From CAITWD01 sp963727285 (lineage in GTDB: Bacteria; Actinomycetota; Thermoleophilia; Miltoncostaeales; Miltoncostaeaceae), in NCBI GenBank assembly GCA_963727285.1, contig CAVSFF010000001.1, positions 124,001 to 188,000 of the forward strand: a stretch of 64,000 nt of DNA, in the 5' to 3' direction. The translations under genes and the position numbers were made by a program. Of the stretch, positions 8,360 through 17,328 are shown piece by piece. Below the pieces are notes generated by a model. That model saw only the letters and a program-made list of their open reading frames with translations, made no database searches and had not been told where the DNA came from. The first letter of the stretch is position 1. Each line of letters opens with the position of its first letter.

Positions 8360-9253
8360 GTGGAACCCCAGGCCCCATACCGATCCGGACTGATCGCCCT
8401 TGCCGGGCGGCCGAACGTCGGCAAGTCCACGCTCGCCAACGCCCTCGCCGGTGCACACGTCGCGGCCGTGTCGCCGCGACCCCAGACCACGCGCCGCCGG
8501 ATCTCGGCGGTCGTACACGGCGACGGCTGGCAGGCGGTGCTTCAGGACATCCCGGGCTACCAGACTCCGCGGGACGCCCTGACCGAGAGAATGCAGCACA
8601 CCGTCGACCAGACGCTGGGTGATTGCGATGCGGTGATCTTCGTGGTCAATGCCGCCGAGGCGGTCGGCGGGGGTGACCGCTTCATCGCCGAGCGGGTGCG
8701 TGCCACCGGGCGTCCGACGATCGTGGTCATCAACAAGACCGATGCGGCCGCTCCCGCGGCGATCGCCCGTGCGATTGCGGGCGTCGCGGACCTGATCCCG
8801 GACTTCGTGGCGGTCCATCCGGTCAGCGCCCTGACCGAAGACGGGCTGGAAGCGCTGCGGGCGGAACTGGTCGGCCTCCTGCCCGAGGGCCCGGCCTATT
8901 TTCCGCCAGAACAGTCGACCGACCAGACCCACGACGAGCGCGCGGCCGAACTGATCCGCGAGGCGGCCCTCGAGCGGCTGCGCGACGAGGTGCCCCATGC
9001 GCTGGCGGTGTCGATCGAGGAACTGGGCGCGGACCGGGGCCGCATCCACGTCGAGGCGGCGCTGTTGGTCGACCACGAGTCGCAGAAGGGGATCGTGATC
9101 GGGAAGGGGGGGCAGATGATCCGGGACATCGGCACCGCGGCCCGCGCGACACTCAGCGAGGCGTGGGGCGCACCCGTGCACCTGGATCTGACGGTGAAGG
9201 TCCGGCGCGGGTGGCGCCAGGACGATTCGATGCTCAACCGGCTCGGCTTCTAG
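8360..9253 (+). CDS. era: GTPase Era
   Basis: A 297-residue ribosome-assembly GTPase that binds the 3' end of 16S rRNA. G1 is GRPNVGKST, the G2 region PQTTRRRIS, G3 DIPG and G4 NKTD. A C-terminal KH domain carries VIGKGGQMIRDIG. I chose GTG 8360 because GGAGG at 8348-8352 lies eight bases before it and the protein then begins just before the first strand (SGLIALAGRPN). The in-frame ATG at 8300 adds 20 residues with no family match. A GCTACCCT box just before 8275 may be a promoter. Confidence 0.92.
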   Translation: MEPQAPYRSGLIALAGRPNVGKSTLANALAGAHVAAVSPRPQTTRRRISAVVHGDGWQAVLQDIPGYQTPRDALTERMQHTVDQTLGDCDAVIFVVNAAEAVGGGDRFIAERVRATGRPTIVVINKTDAAAPAAIARAIAGVADLIPDFVAVHPVSALTEDGLEALRAELVGLLPEGPAYFPPEQSTDQTHDERAAELIREAALERLRDEVPHALAVSIEELGADRGRIHVEAALLVDHESQKGIVIGKGGQMIRDIGTAARATLSEAWGAPVHLDLTVKVRRGWRQDDSMLNRLGF

Positions 9254-9339
9254 GCCGCACGCGGGGCCGTGTTCGCCGCGTCCCGGCGGGTCGCCCGGGT
9301 CCGGATATACTCACCATCCATGGGTTTCAAGCGCCGGTA

Positions 9340-10035
9340 ATGCGTACTGCGGACCTCTCCAAGACGCTGGATCAGACGGTCCTGGCGCCCGATGTCACCC
9401 CCGGCGAGATCGCTCGGGCATGCGACCGCGCGCGCGCGGTGCACGTCGCTTCCGTGCGCACCGCACCGCGGTACACGGGGATGGTCGCCCGGCGTCTCGG
9501 GGGCAGCGATGTCCGCACCTGTGCGGTGATCCCACGGTCTTCCGATCCGCGGCGCACGATCGCCCTCGGGGAGCGGGCCGTGTGCGACGGGGCCGACGAG
9601 ATCGAAGTGGCGCTCAACCTTCCGGCCTTGCGTAGCGGCGATTTCGGGCTCGCGCGCGACGAGCTGGCCCGGTTTGTGCGGGCGGTCCGTGTGCGGGCGG
9701 CCAACGACGCGCGCGGGGCGGTGATCGTCAAGGCGATCGTCGACGCCCCGCTCCTGGACGATCCGCACATCCGCATGGCGTGCAAGATCGTCGCCGATGC
9801 CGGGGCAGACTTCGCCGTGACCTCACGCAGCGCGGGGGCGCCGATTGCGATCGCCGACGTGGAGCTCATGCGCGAATCGCTGCCCGAGGCGATCGGCGTC
9901 GCCGCGACCGGCGGCGTCGACAGCGTCAGACAGGTCCATCAGATGATCTCCGCGGGTGCCGCCCGAGTCGGGACCGCACATGCGGTCGACGTTCTCGAGC
10001 AGGCCCGAGCCACCACCAACAAGCCGAGCGAATGA
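9340..10035 (+). CDS. DeoC-family protein lacking the aldolase catalytic residues
   Basis: A 231-residue TIM-barrel protein clearly of the deoxyribose-phosphate aldolase family: LDQTVLAP at the N-terminus, GADEIEVALNLPALRSGD, VIVKAIVDAPLLDD, GADFAVTS and GVAATGGVDSVRQ in order. However, the Schiff-base lysine of the FVKTS motif is Val160, the second lysine of the GVKASGG motif is Ala188, and the aspartate of EIDMVIN is Glu89. It therefore should not carry out the normal aldolase reaction. A TATACT box at 9306-9311 may be its -10. Its stop overlaps hisIE (ATGA), which ties it to histidine/tryptophan biosynthesis. The function is unknown. Confidence 0.8.
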   Translation: MRTADLSKTLDQTVLAPDVTPGEIARACDRARAVHVASVRTAPRYTGMVARRLGGSDVRTCAVIPRSSDPRRTIALGERAVCDGADEIEVALNLPALRSGDFGLARDELARFVRAVRVRAANDARGAVIVKAIVDAPLLDDPHIRMACKIVADAGADFAVTSRSAGAPIAIADVELMRESLPEAIGVAATGGVDSVRQVHQMISAGAARVGTAHAVDVLEQARATTNKPSE

Positions 10036-10691
10036 ACCCCTCCGAACCCTCCGCCGTCATCACCGTCGACGATGTCCGCTTCGACGCCCAAGGCCTCGTG
10101 CCGGCCGTGATCCAGGATGCGTCCTCCGGCCGCGTGCTGACGGTCGCCTTCATGAATCGGGACGCCCTCGAGCGCACGCTGTCCGAGGGCCAGACGTGGC
10201 TGTGGAGCCGGTCACGCGCGGAGCTCTGGCACAAGGGCGCCACCAGCGGCAACACCCAGCAGGTGCGCGGGATCGTCGCCGACTGCGACGCCGATGCGCT
10301 GCTCGTGCTCGTGGATCCGGATGGTCCGGCGTGCCACACCGGCGCGCGAACGTGCTTCTTTACGCGCCTGTCGGGCGTCCAATCGGAGCCGTTCGCGGCA
10401 CTCGCGGACCTCTCGGCGACCGTTGCCGCCCGGGCCGCCGAGGCGGACCCGGAGCGGTCGTACACGGCGAGCCTGTTGGCGCGTGGCATCGACACCGTCT
10501 GCAAGAAGGTTGGGGAAGAGGCGACCGAGGTCGTGCTCGCCGCCAAGGGCCAAGAGCGCGACCAGGTGATCTACGAGAGCGCGGACCTGCTGTATCACCT
10601 GACCGTGCTGTGGCAGGCGGCCGGCGTGACCCCCGACGAGGTTGCCGCCGAGCTCGCCCGGCGTCAGGCGCCGGCCACCTCCGCGTCATGA
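10032..10691 (+). CDS. hisIE: Bifunctional phosphoribosyl-AMP cyclohydrolase / phosphoribosyl-ATP pyrophosphatase
   Basis: A 219-residue fusion for histidine steps 2 and 3. The N-terminal HisI half has VLTVAFMNRDALERTL, WSRSRAELWHKGATSGN, the metal-binding DCDADALL and HTGARTCFF. The C-terminal HisE half has YTASLLARGIDTVCKKVGEEATEVVLAAK followed by ESADLLYHLTVLW. The ATG at 10032 overlaps the preceding stop by ATGA, and the gene itself overlaps trpE in the same way. Other his genes are not in the window. Confidence 0.92.
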   Translation: MNPSEPSAVITVDDVRFDAQGLVPAVIQDASSGRVLTVAFMNRDALERTLSEGQTWLWSRSRAELWHKGATSGNTQQVRGIVADCDADALLVLVDPDGPACHTGARTCFFTRLSGVQSEPFAALADLSATVAARAAEADPERSYTASLLARGIDTVCKKVGEEATEVVLAAKGQERDQVIYESADLLYHLTVLWQAAGVTPDEVAAELARRQAPATSAS

Positions 10692-12217
10692 CCGATCTCC
10701 ACATGCGGGTTCTGCCGCCCGCATCCGAGCTGTCGGTGACGCCCGGTCTGGAGGATGTCCGTGGCCTGTCGGGGCACGGCGGCCAGGTCGCCCTCACCCA
10801 CACCTGGATCGCCGACTGCGAAACCCCCGTCGCGGCATTCCTGAAACTCCGTGACGGCGGACCGGCGTTCCTGTTGGAGTCTGCCGAGCATGGCCGCCAA
10901 GGCCGGTACTCGATGATCGGCGTGCGCCCGCAGGCGATCGTGCGCAGCCAGGACTCACGGCTGATCCACACGGCCGCCGACGGGACGGCGACCGCCCTTG
11001 AGGCATCGGATCCGTTCGCGGCCGTGCAGGACGTCGTCGAGGCGGTCGGGATGCAGCCCGCCGCCGGTTCGGCGTCGCCGTTTGCGGGCGGCGCGGTCGG
11101 ATATTTCTCCTACGACCTCGTTCGCCAGGTCGAGGCGATCGGCGTGATGCCCGAGGACGATCTCGGTCTCCCGGACCTGATGGTGATGATCACCGGACCG
11201 GTGGTCGTGTTCGACCACCTCCAGCACACGCTGTCGGTCAGCGTCCCGTGCGCGCTGTCGCCCGCGTCCGACCCGGAGCCCGCGTATCTGGCGGCGCTCG
11301 CGACCATCGCCGAGCTGAAGGCGACCCTGTCCGGCCCGCTGCCGGCGCCGTCGCGCGGTGCCGCGGCCCCGCACCTCGGCGAGGTGGTCAGCAACACGAC
11401 CCGCGAGGCCTTTCACGCTGCCGTCGAGCGCTGCCGCGAGTACATCTATGCCGGCGACGCGTTCCAGGTCGTGCCGTCGCAGCGCTTCTCGGCAGAGGTC
11501 GACCTCGACCCGTTCGCGATCTACCGCGGCTTGCGTGCGGTCAACCCGTCGCCGTACATGTTCTTTCTCGAGTTCGACGGGTACGCCCTGGTGGGGTCCT
11601 CGCCGGAGACCCTGGTCAAGGTCGAGGGGCGGACGGTCCATACCCGCCCGATCGCCGGAACCCGGCCCCGGGGGGCGACCGACGAGCAGGACCGCCAGTT
11701 CGCCGAGGATCTGCTGGAGGACCCCAAGGAACGTGCCGAGCACGTGATGCTCGTCGACCTGGGACGCAACGACCTCGGACGCGTCAGCCAGATCGGCAGC
11801 GTGCGGGTCGAGGAACTCATGGGCGTCCATCGCTACAGCCACGTCATGCACATCGAAAGCAGCGTCGTCGGGGAACTCGCCATCGGGCGACGTGCCTGTG
11901 ATGCGCTGCGCTCGACGTTCCCGGCGGGCACGCTCTCGGGGGCGCCGAAGGTCCGCGCGATGCAGATCATCGACGAGCTTGAGACGACCAAGCGCGGGCC
12001 GTACGGTGGCGCGGTGGGATACCTCAGCTATACCGGCGATCTCGATACCGCGATCACGATTCGGACGATCGTCTGCGCCAAGGGGCGCGTGCACGTCCAG
12101 GCCGGTGCCGGAATCGTGGCCGACTCGGTGGCGGAGCTCGAATACCAGGAGACCCAGAACAAGGCAGCGGCGCTCTTTCGCGCCATCGAAATCGCCGCGA
12201 CGCAGCAGGGGTGGTGA
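10688..12217 (+). CDS. trpE: Anthranilate synthase component I
   Basis: A 509-residue chorismate-utilising enzyme that makes anthranilate with TrpG. The N-terminal regulatory domain contains LLESAEHGRQGRYSMIGV (the LLES tryptophan-binding motif). The catalytic domain has AGDAFQVVPSQRF, the NPSPYMFFLEF stretch, RPIAGTRPRG, LVDLGRNDLGRV, FPAGTLSGAPKVRAMQIIDELE and the C-terminal QAGAGIVADS. ATG 10688 overlaps hisIE. It is followed four bases later by trpG. No leader peptide or attenuator precedes it because it is inside an operon. Confidence 0.93.
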   Translation: MTDLHMRVLPPASELSVTPGLEDVRGLSGHGGQVALTHTWIADCETPVAAFLKLRDGGPAFLLESAEHGRQGRYSMIGVRPQAIVRSQDSRLIHTAADGTATALEASDPFAAVQDVVEAVGMQPAAGSASPFAGGAVGYFSYDLVRQVEAIGVMPEDDLGLPDLMVMITGPVVVFDHLQHTLSVSVPCALSPASDPEPAYLAALATIAELKATLSGPLPAPSRGAAAPHLGEVVSNTTREAFHAAVERCREYIYAGDAFQVVPSQRFSAEVDLDPFAIYRGLRAVNPSPYMFFLEFDGYALVGSSPETLVKVEGRTVHTRPIAGTRPRGATDEQDRQFAEDLLEDPKERAEHVMLVDLGRNDLGRVSQIGSVRVEELMGVHRYSHVMHIESSVVGELAIGRRACDALRSTFPAGTLSGAPKVRAMQIIDELETTKRGPYGGAVGYLSYTGDLDTAITIRTIVCAKGRVHVQAGAGIVADSVAELEYQETQNKAAALFRAIEIAATQQGW

Positions 12218-12221
12218 CGGG

Positions 12222-12794
12222 ATGCCCCGCGTCGTGATCATCGACAACTACGACAGCTTCACGTACAACCTGATGCAGTACTTCGGGGAACTCGGCGCCG
12301 AGGTGGTGGTCCATCGCAACGATGCCATCGACGTGGACGGCATCGCGGCCGTGGGACCGACCCACCTGGTCATCTCCCCGGGTCCGAAGACCCCGCGTGA
12401 GGCCGGGATCTCGGTGGAAGCGATCCGTCACTTTGCCGGACGGGTGCCGGTGTTCGGCGTCTGCCTGGGGCATCAGGCGATCGGCGCCGCGTTCGGGGCG
12501 GAGGTCATCCGCGGCGCAGCGCCGGTGCACGGCAAGACGAGCCGGATCCACCACGACGGGCGGACCGTGTTCGCCGGGATCGAGGATCCGATGGTCGCCA
12601 CCCGCTACCACTCCCTGGTGGTCGCCCCGGATCTGGCGCCGGGCCTCGAATTGTCGGCGTGGTGCGACGGCGACGTGGTCATGGGCCTGCGTCATCGCGA
12701 TGTTCCGGTCGAGGGTGTCCAGTTTCACCCGGAGTCGATCCTGACCGAACGCGGCAAGTCCCTGTTGGACAACTTTCTCGCCCTCGAGGCCTGA
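12222..12794 (+). CDS. trpG: Anthranilate synthase glutamine amidotransferase
   Basis: A 190-residue class I glutamine amidotransferase. It begins with the typical IDNYDSFTYNLMQYF. The catalytic Cys is in FGVCLGHQAIG, and the His/Glu pair in VQFHPESILTERG. It supplies ammonia to TrpE (or to PabB, since these subunits are often shared). ATG 12222 follows the trpE stop by four bases; the open frame further upstream is trpE in another frame. The stop overlaps the trpD start (TGATG). Confidence 0.93.
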   Translation: MPRVVIIDNYDSFTYNLMQYFGELGAEVVVHRNDAIDVDGIAAVGPTHLVISPGPKTPREAGISVEAIRHFAGRVPVFGVCLGHQAIGAAFGAEVIRGAAPVHGKTSRIHHDGRTVFAGIEDPMVATRYHSLVVAPDLAPGLELSAWCDGDVVMGLRHRDVPVEGVQFHPESILTERGKSLLDNFLALEA

Positions 12795-13834
12795 TGCCGT
12801 CGCCGGTCGTCGCACGTGCCATCGATCGCCTCCTGGACGGCGAGGATCTCGGCCGGGCCGGTGCCGCCGCGGCGCTCGAATTGGTCATGACCGGGGATGC
12901 CGGGGAAATCCAAGCCGCCGGCTTCCTCATCGCACTGCGTGCAAAAGGGGAGACCGCCGAGGAACTGGCCGGTCTGGTCGAGGTCCTGCGGACGCACCTG
13001 ATCCCGGTCACCGCGCCCCCCGGGCCGTTCGTCGATACCTGCGGCACCGGCGGCGGCATCTCGACGTTCAACATCTCGACGGCTGCCGCGTTTGTCGCGG
13101 CCGGTGCCGGTGTGGCGGTCGCCAAGCACGGGAACCGGTCGAGCACCTCGCGCAGCGGCAGCGCCGATGTGCTCGAGGCGCTTGGGGCCCGGATCGACCT
13201 CGACCCGGACGCGGTCGCGGTCTGCCTGGCCGAGGCCGGCGTGGGATTCATGTTCGCTCCGGCGCATCACCCCGCGTTTGCCCACGTCGTTCCCGTCCGG
13301 CGGGCATTGCAGGTACGGACGGTGTTCAACCTGCTGGGGCCGCTCGCCAACCCCGCGGGCGCCAGGCATCAGGTGGTCGGCGTCGCCGACCGGAGCGCGA
13401 TGGAGCGCATCGCCGAAGCGCTTGCGCTGACCGGCGCCGAACGGGCGCTGGTCGTGCGCGGTCGGGACGGCATGGACGAGCTGTCGGCATCGACCACGTC
13501 CGACGTCTACGAGGTCGACCGCGGTCGGGTGCGGTACTTCGAGATCGATCCGGCCGAGTTCGGGTTCCACCCGACCGGCGTCGACCTGCTGGCCGGCGGA
13601 GAGCCCGCCGACAACGCCGCTCGGATACGCGATGTGCTCGCCGGCGCCGATGGCCCCGCACACGATGTGATCGTGATCAACGCCGGCGCCGCCATCTGGA
13701 TCTCGGGGGCCGCCGCGACACTTGCCGACGGGGTCGGGCTGGCTACCGAGAGCATCCGGACCGGGGCGGCGCTGGATCGCCTGTCGGCATTTTGTGCGGC
13801 CACCCAGCGGCTCGCCCCGCGACCGGTCGCCTGA
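12794..13834 (+). CDS. trpD: Anthranilate phosphoribosyltransferase
   Basis: A 346-residue TrpD that joins anthranilate and PRPP. The PRPP loop DTCGTGGGISTFNIST, the substrate loop VAKHGNRSSTSRSGSADVLEALG, FMFAPAHHPAF and RTVFNLLGPLANP are all intact. ATG 12794 overlaps the trpG stop. Its end overlaps the probable start of trpC by 43 bases. Confidence 0.93.
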   Translation: MPSPVVARAIDRLLDGEDLGRAGAAAALELVMTGDAGEIQAAGFLIALRAKGETAEELAGLVEVLRTHLIPVTAPPGPFVDTCGTGGGISTFNISTAAAFVAAGAGVAVAKHGNRSSTSRSGSADVLEALGARIDLDPDAVAVCLAEAGVGFMFAPAHHPAFAHVVPVRRALQVRTVFNLLGPLANPAGARHQVVGVADRSAMERIAEALALTGAERALVVRGRDGMDELSASTTSDVYEVDRGRVRYFEIDPAEFGFHPTGVDLLAGGEPADNAARIRDVLAGADGPAHDVIVINAGAAIWISGAAATLADGVGLATESIRTGAALDRLSAFCAATQRLAPRPVA

Positions 13835-14637
13835 GCGGGCACGGGACTCCGCTGCCGACCTTCCTCGAGACCGTCGTCGCCAACACCCGCGGTTTGGTGG
13901 ACGCCCGCCGCGCCAAGCTGCCGGAGGCGCAGTTGCGCGAGCGGCTTCCCGACGCCTCCGCCGTGGGGTCGTTCGCCGCGGGGCTTGCCGCTCCCGGCAT
14001 GAGCCTGATCGCCGAAATGAAACGGGCGAGCCCGTCGAAGGGCGCGATACGCGCCGATGCGAAGGTCGCCCCGATCGTGCGCGCCTACGCCGCCGCGGGC
14101 GCCGCCGCGATTTCGGTCCTGACCGAGCCCCGGTGGTTCGGCGGGAGCCTGGACGATCTGCGTGAGGCGCACGCGACGGTGGAGACGCCGCTGCTGCGCA
14201 AGGACTTCATCGTCGAGCCGTACCAGCTCGTGGAGGCCCGTCTGGCCGGTGCGAGCGCAGTGCTGCTGATCGTGGCGGCGTTCACCGACGCCGAGGGCCT
14301 CGCGCGCATGATCGGCGAGTCCGAGGCGCTCGGGCTCGACGTCCTCGTCGAGGTGCACGACGAGCGGGAGCTGGCGACCGCACTCCAGGTCCGGGCCCCG
14401 ATCGTGGGCATCAACAACCGCAACCTGCACAGCCTGGATGTGGATCTCGCGACCAGCCTGCGGTTGCGCCCGCGGATTCCCGCGGGCGTCATCGTCGTCG
14501 CCGAGTCGGGCATCGCTGCCCGCGCGGACGTTGCCGTGCTGGAGGAGGCCGGGGTCGATGCCATTCTCGTCGGCGAGGCATTGATGCGCGTCAACGATCC
14601 GAGGGCGACTGCCGCGGAGCTGCTCGGGCGCGCGTAG
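13792..14637 (+). CDS. trpC: Indole-3-glycerol phosphate synthase
   Basis: About 281 residues from ATG 13792, or about 268 if translation starts near the CTG that overlaps the trpD stop. Family motifs are LIAEMKRASPSKGAIRAD (catalytic Lys), SVLTEPRWFGGSLDDL, LLRKDFIVEPYQLVEAR, VGINNRNL and VVAESGI, ending in VGEALMR. ATG 13792 is the only ordinary in-frame start, but the first 14 residues look like a shadow of trpD, so the true start is uncertain. trpF and trpA are not nearby. Confidence 0.9.
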   Translation: MCGHPAARPATGRLSGHGTPLPTFLETVVANTRGLVDARRAKLPEAQLRERLPDASAVGSFAAGLAAPGMSLIAEMKRASPSKGAIRADAKVAPIVRAYAAAGAAAISVLTEPRWFGGSLDDLREAHATVETPLLRKDFIVEPYQLVEARLAGASAVLLIVAAFTDAEGLARMIGESEALGLDVLVEVHDERELATALQVRAPIVGINNRNLHSLDVDLATSLRLRPRIPAGVIVVAESGIAARADVAVLEEAGVDAILVGEALMRVNDPRATAAELLGRA

Positions 14638-14703
14638 CCCGGTGCGGTTTCCGCGCGCCGCGGAGGACGTCCGTCCCGGGTCCGTGCCGCTACGCTGTAA
14701 CCC

Positions 14704-15353
14704 GTGACCCCAGACGACCCCGTACCGACGCCCCCGCCGCGACGTGGTTGGGACCGGCGTCAGATCACCGTCGCCGGGATCATCGGGCTCGTGATTGTCG
14801 GCATCGGCGCCCTGCTCACCGTGGGATTGCTGAATCGCAACGTCAACAATTCGATCGATGCCGCCATCGCCAAGGGGCAGCGGGTCCAGGCGCCGAACTT
14901 CACCCTGCCCGTGCTGACCTCGGCGCCGGGGTTGCCGGCGGCGGGGCACCAGGTCTCGCTCTCGCAGCTGCGGGGCCATCCGGTCGTGCTCAATATCTGG
15001 GCATCGTGGTGCGTCCCGTGCCGGAGCGAGGCGCCCATCCTGCAGTCGGTCTGGAACCACTACAAGAGCAAGGGCGTCGTCGTGCTCGGAGCGGACGTCA
15101 AGGATCTCTCCGGTGACGCCCTCGCCTTCCACAGGGCATACGGGCTGACGTTCCCGACGGTTCGCGACGGGGAAGGCAACATCGAGGCCCCTACGGCACG
15201 ACCGGGGTGCCCGATACGTTCATCATCGACGCCCAGGGGCGGATCGTCGCGACGCTCCGGGGGCAGCTGACCGACTCCGGATCGGGCGCCAACATTCAGA
15301 GCTTCGCGTCGGTGCTCGACACCGTCGTCGCCGAAGCGTCCGGGAAGGGCTGA
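14704..15353 (+). CDS. TlpA/CcmG-like membrane-anchored thioredoxin, broken by one base
   Basis: About 216 residues if one base is restored. After a Pro-rich cytosolic tip, one membrane helix (residues about 20-45) precedes a thioredoxin fold with the active site WCVPC in NIWASWCVPCRSEAPIL. The frame breaks in the C run at about 15187-15190 (one C missing). The remainder, YGTTGVPDTFIIDAQGRIV with the cis-proline, reads in the next frame to TGA 15351-15353, which overlaps the ccmH ATG. With CcmH downstream it probably works in cytochrome c maturation or extracytoplasmic thiol reduction. Start GTG 14704 follows a CTACGCTGTAAC promoter-like stretch closely. Confidence 0.83.
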
Positions 15354-15801
15354 TGCGCCGGGCCCTGGCCGCGATGCTCGTCGGGCTGGTACTGCTGGTG
15401 GTGGCCGCGCCGGGCCTGGCGCTCGGCGACACGCTCTCACTCGAGGAACAGCTCAAGTGCCCGACGTGCGAAGTTCCGCTGAACGTCTCCAATGCCCCTC
15501 GGCGCTGCGGATCAAGGCCTACATCCAGGCCAAGGAGGCGGCCGGCTGGAGCGACGGCCGGATCGAGCAGTCCCTGGTCCAGCAGTTCGGTCGCGACATC
15601 CTCGCAACGCCGCCGAAATCCGGGTTCGACCTGATCGTGTGGCTGGTGCCCGCCGGGTTGATCCTGGCCGGCCTGATCGCCGTCCCGTTCCTCGTCCGCG
15701 CGTGGATCCGGCAGCGGCGCGCGCCGGCTGACCCCGGCATCGATGCCAGTCCGGACGAGCTCGCCCGGCTCGATCGCGAGCTGCGCAGGATCGACGACTG
15801 A
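15353..15801 (+). CDS. ccmH: CcmH-like cytochrome c biogenesis protein, broken by one base
   Basis: About 149 residues if one base is restored. A signal/anchor helix (AAMLVGLVLLVVAAPGLAL) is followed by the CcmH motif LKCPTC, which departs from the usual LRCxxC only at its second position. After one C missing at about 15494-15497 it resumes with ALRIKAYIQAKEAAGWSDGRI, the FGRDILATPP segment and a second membrane helix (IVWLVPAGLILAGLIAVPF). CcmH presents apocytochrome c thiols to the heme lyase. It overlaps the upstream thioredoxin gene (TGATG); other ccm genes are not in the window. Confidence 0.82.
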
Positions 15802-15878
15802 CCCAGTCCCGCGGCGCGGGCGGGCGGCCCGGCGGCGATAGACTTCGGCGGAGTTTTCCGACCGTCCGGGGGGATCGC

Positions 15879-17248
15879 ATGCCGCAGCACCGCTACCAGC
15901 TCAGTGAGGACCAGATCCCGCAGCAGTGGTACAACATTGCCGCGGATCTGCCGACGCCGATGCCACCGCCGCTGGCACCCGACGGCAGCCCGCTGCAGCC
16001 CGAAATGATGACGCCCATCTTCCCGATGGAGCTGATCCTCCAGGAGGTCAGCCAGGAGCGCTGGATCACCATCCCGGACCCGGTGCGCGAGGTGTACGCG
16101 CTCTGGCGCCCGACGCCGCTCTACCGCGCGGTCAATTTCGAGCGCGCGCTCGGGACCGACTGCAAGATCTTCTACAAGTACGAGGGGATCAGCCCCGCCG
16201 GATCGCACAAGCCCAACACCGTCGGTCCCCCAGGCCTACTACAACGCGCAGGCCGGCATCCGCCGCCTGGCGACCGAGACCGGCGCCGGCCAGTGGGGCT
16301 CGTCGCTGGCGCTCGCGCTGTCAGCTGTTCGGGCTCGAGTGCAAGGTCTACATGGTGCAGGGTCAGCTACGACTCGAAGCCCTACCGGCGCGTCATGATC
16401 GAGACCTGGGGCGGGGAGTGCGTCGCCAGCCCGTCGACGGAGACGAACGCCGGCCGCTCGATCCTGGCCGCGCATCCGGACTCGACCGGGCAGCCTGGGG
16501 ATCGCGATCTCCGAGGCCGTCGAGGATGCCGCGACCCGGGAGGACACCAACTACGCCCTCGGCAGCGTCCTCAACCATGTCCTGCTGCACCAGACCGTGG
16601 TCGGACAGGAGGCGATCGACCAGATGAAGCTGGCCGGGGCCCAGCCCGACGTCGTCGTCGGCTGCACCGGCGGCGGCTCGAACTTCGCCGGCCTCGCCTT
16701 CCCGTTCCTGGCCGAGAAGTTCGCCGGTGCGCGACATCAAGGTCGTCGCGGCAGAGCCGGCATCGTGCCCAAGCCTGACGCGCGGGGTCTACGGGTACGA
16801 CTTCGGTGACACGGCCGGCATGACGCCGCTGCTGCCGATGCACTCGCTCGGCCACTCGTTCGTGCCGCCGTCGATCCACTCCGGCGGGCTGCGCTACCAC
16901 GGGATGGCGCCGCTGGTGTCCCACCTGGTGCATACCGGCCTCGTCGAGGCGCGCGCCTACGGCCAGCTCGAGTGCTTCAAGGAAGCCGTCACGTTCGGTC
17001 GCACCGAGGGGATCATTCCGGCCCCGGAGGCATCCCACGCGATCCGCGGGGTGGTCGACGAGGTCGAGCGCGCCCGCGAAGAAGGCGTCGCCAAGACGAT
17101 CCTGTTCAACCTCTGCGGCCACGGCAACTTCGACATGGCCGCGTACCAGCAGTACCTGCACGGCGAGATGGTCGAGTCGCCGTTCACCGAGGACGAGCTG
17201 GATCGGGCCACGGCGGAACTGTCGGGAATGCCCGCACTTCCCGTCTGA
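15879..17248 (+). CDS. trpB: Tryptophan synthase beta chain, TrpB2 type, with five frame breaks
   Basis: About 454 residues when five extra bases are removed. It is the long TrpB2 form: an N-terminal extension, RPTPLYRAVNFERALG, YKYEGISPAGSHKPNT (PLP lysine), WGSSLALA, YDSKPYRRVMIETWGGEC, the PLP-phosphate loop CTGGGSNFAGLAF, AAEPASCPSLTRG and the IPAPEASHA ending. Extra bases lie near 16227-16231, 16318, 16360-16362, 16488-16490 and 16727-16731, yet every segment matches the family, so the reading is probably faulty here. A TAGACT -10 (about 15841) and a GGGGGGAT site precede ATG 15879. No trpA follows; TrpB2 enzymes commonly stand alone. Confidence 0.85.
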
Positions 17249-17256
17249 TTCGCCAG

Positions 17257-17292
17257 CCACCGGCGACGCCTCGACAGGGGCGTCGCCGGTGG
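17257..17292 (+). terminator. Perfect 14-bp hairpin after trpB
   Basis: Arms at 17257-17270 and 17279-17292 are exact reverse complements (CCACCGGCGACGCC / GGCGTCGCCGGTGG) with an 8-base loop. It starts nine bases after the trpB stop. There is no T run behind it, so it may act as a GC-rich terminator or an mRNA 3'-end stabiliser. Confidence 0.75.
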
Positions 17293-17328
17293 TGTGCGGA
17301 GTTCTTGAGTCCCCGGTGGCTCCTGCCG

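Noticed and set aside
14704..15801. Real pseudogenisation of the tlpA-like and ccmH genes
   Set aside because: Each is repaired by one C in a short C run, and both retain their active-site motifs and overlapping stop/start. An assembly error is simpler.
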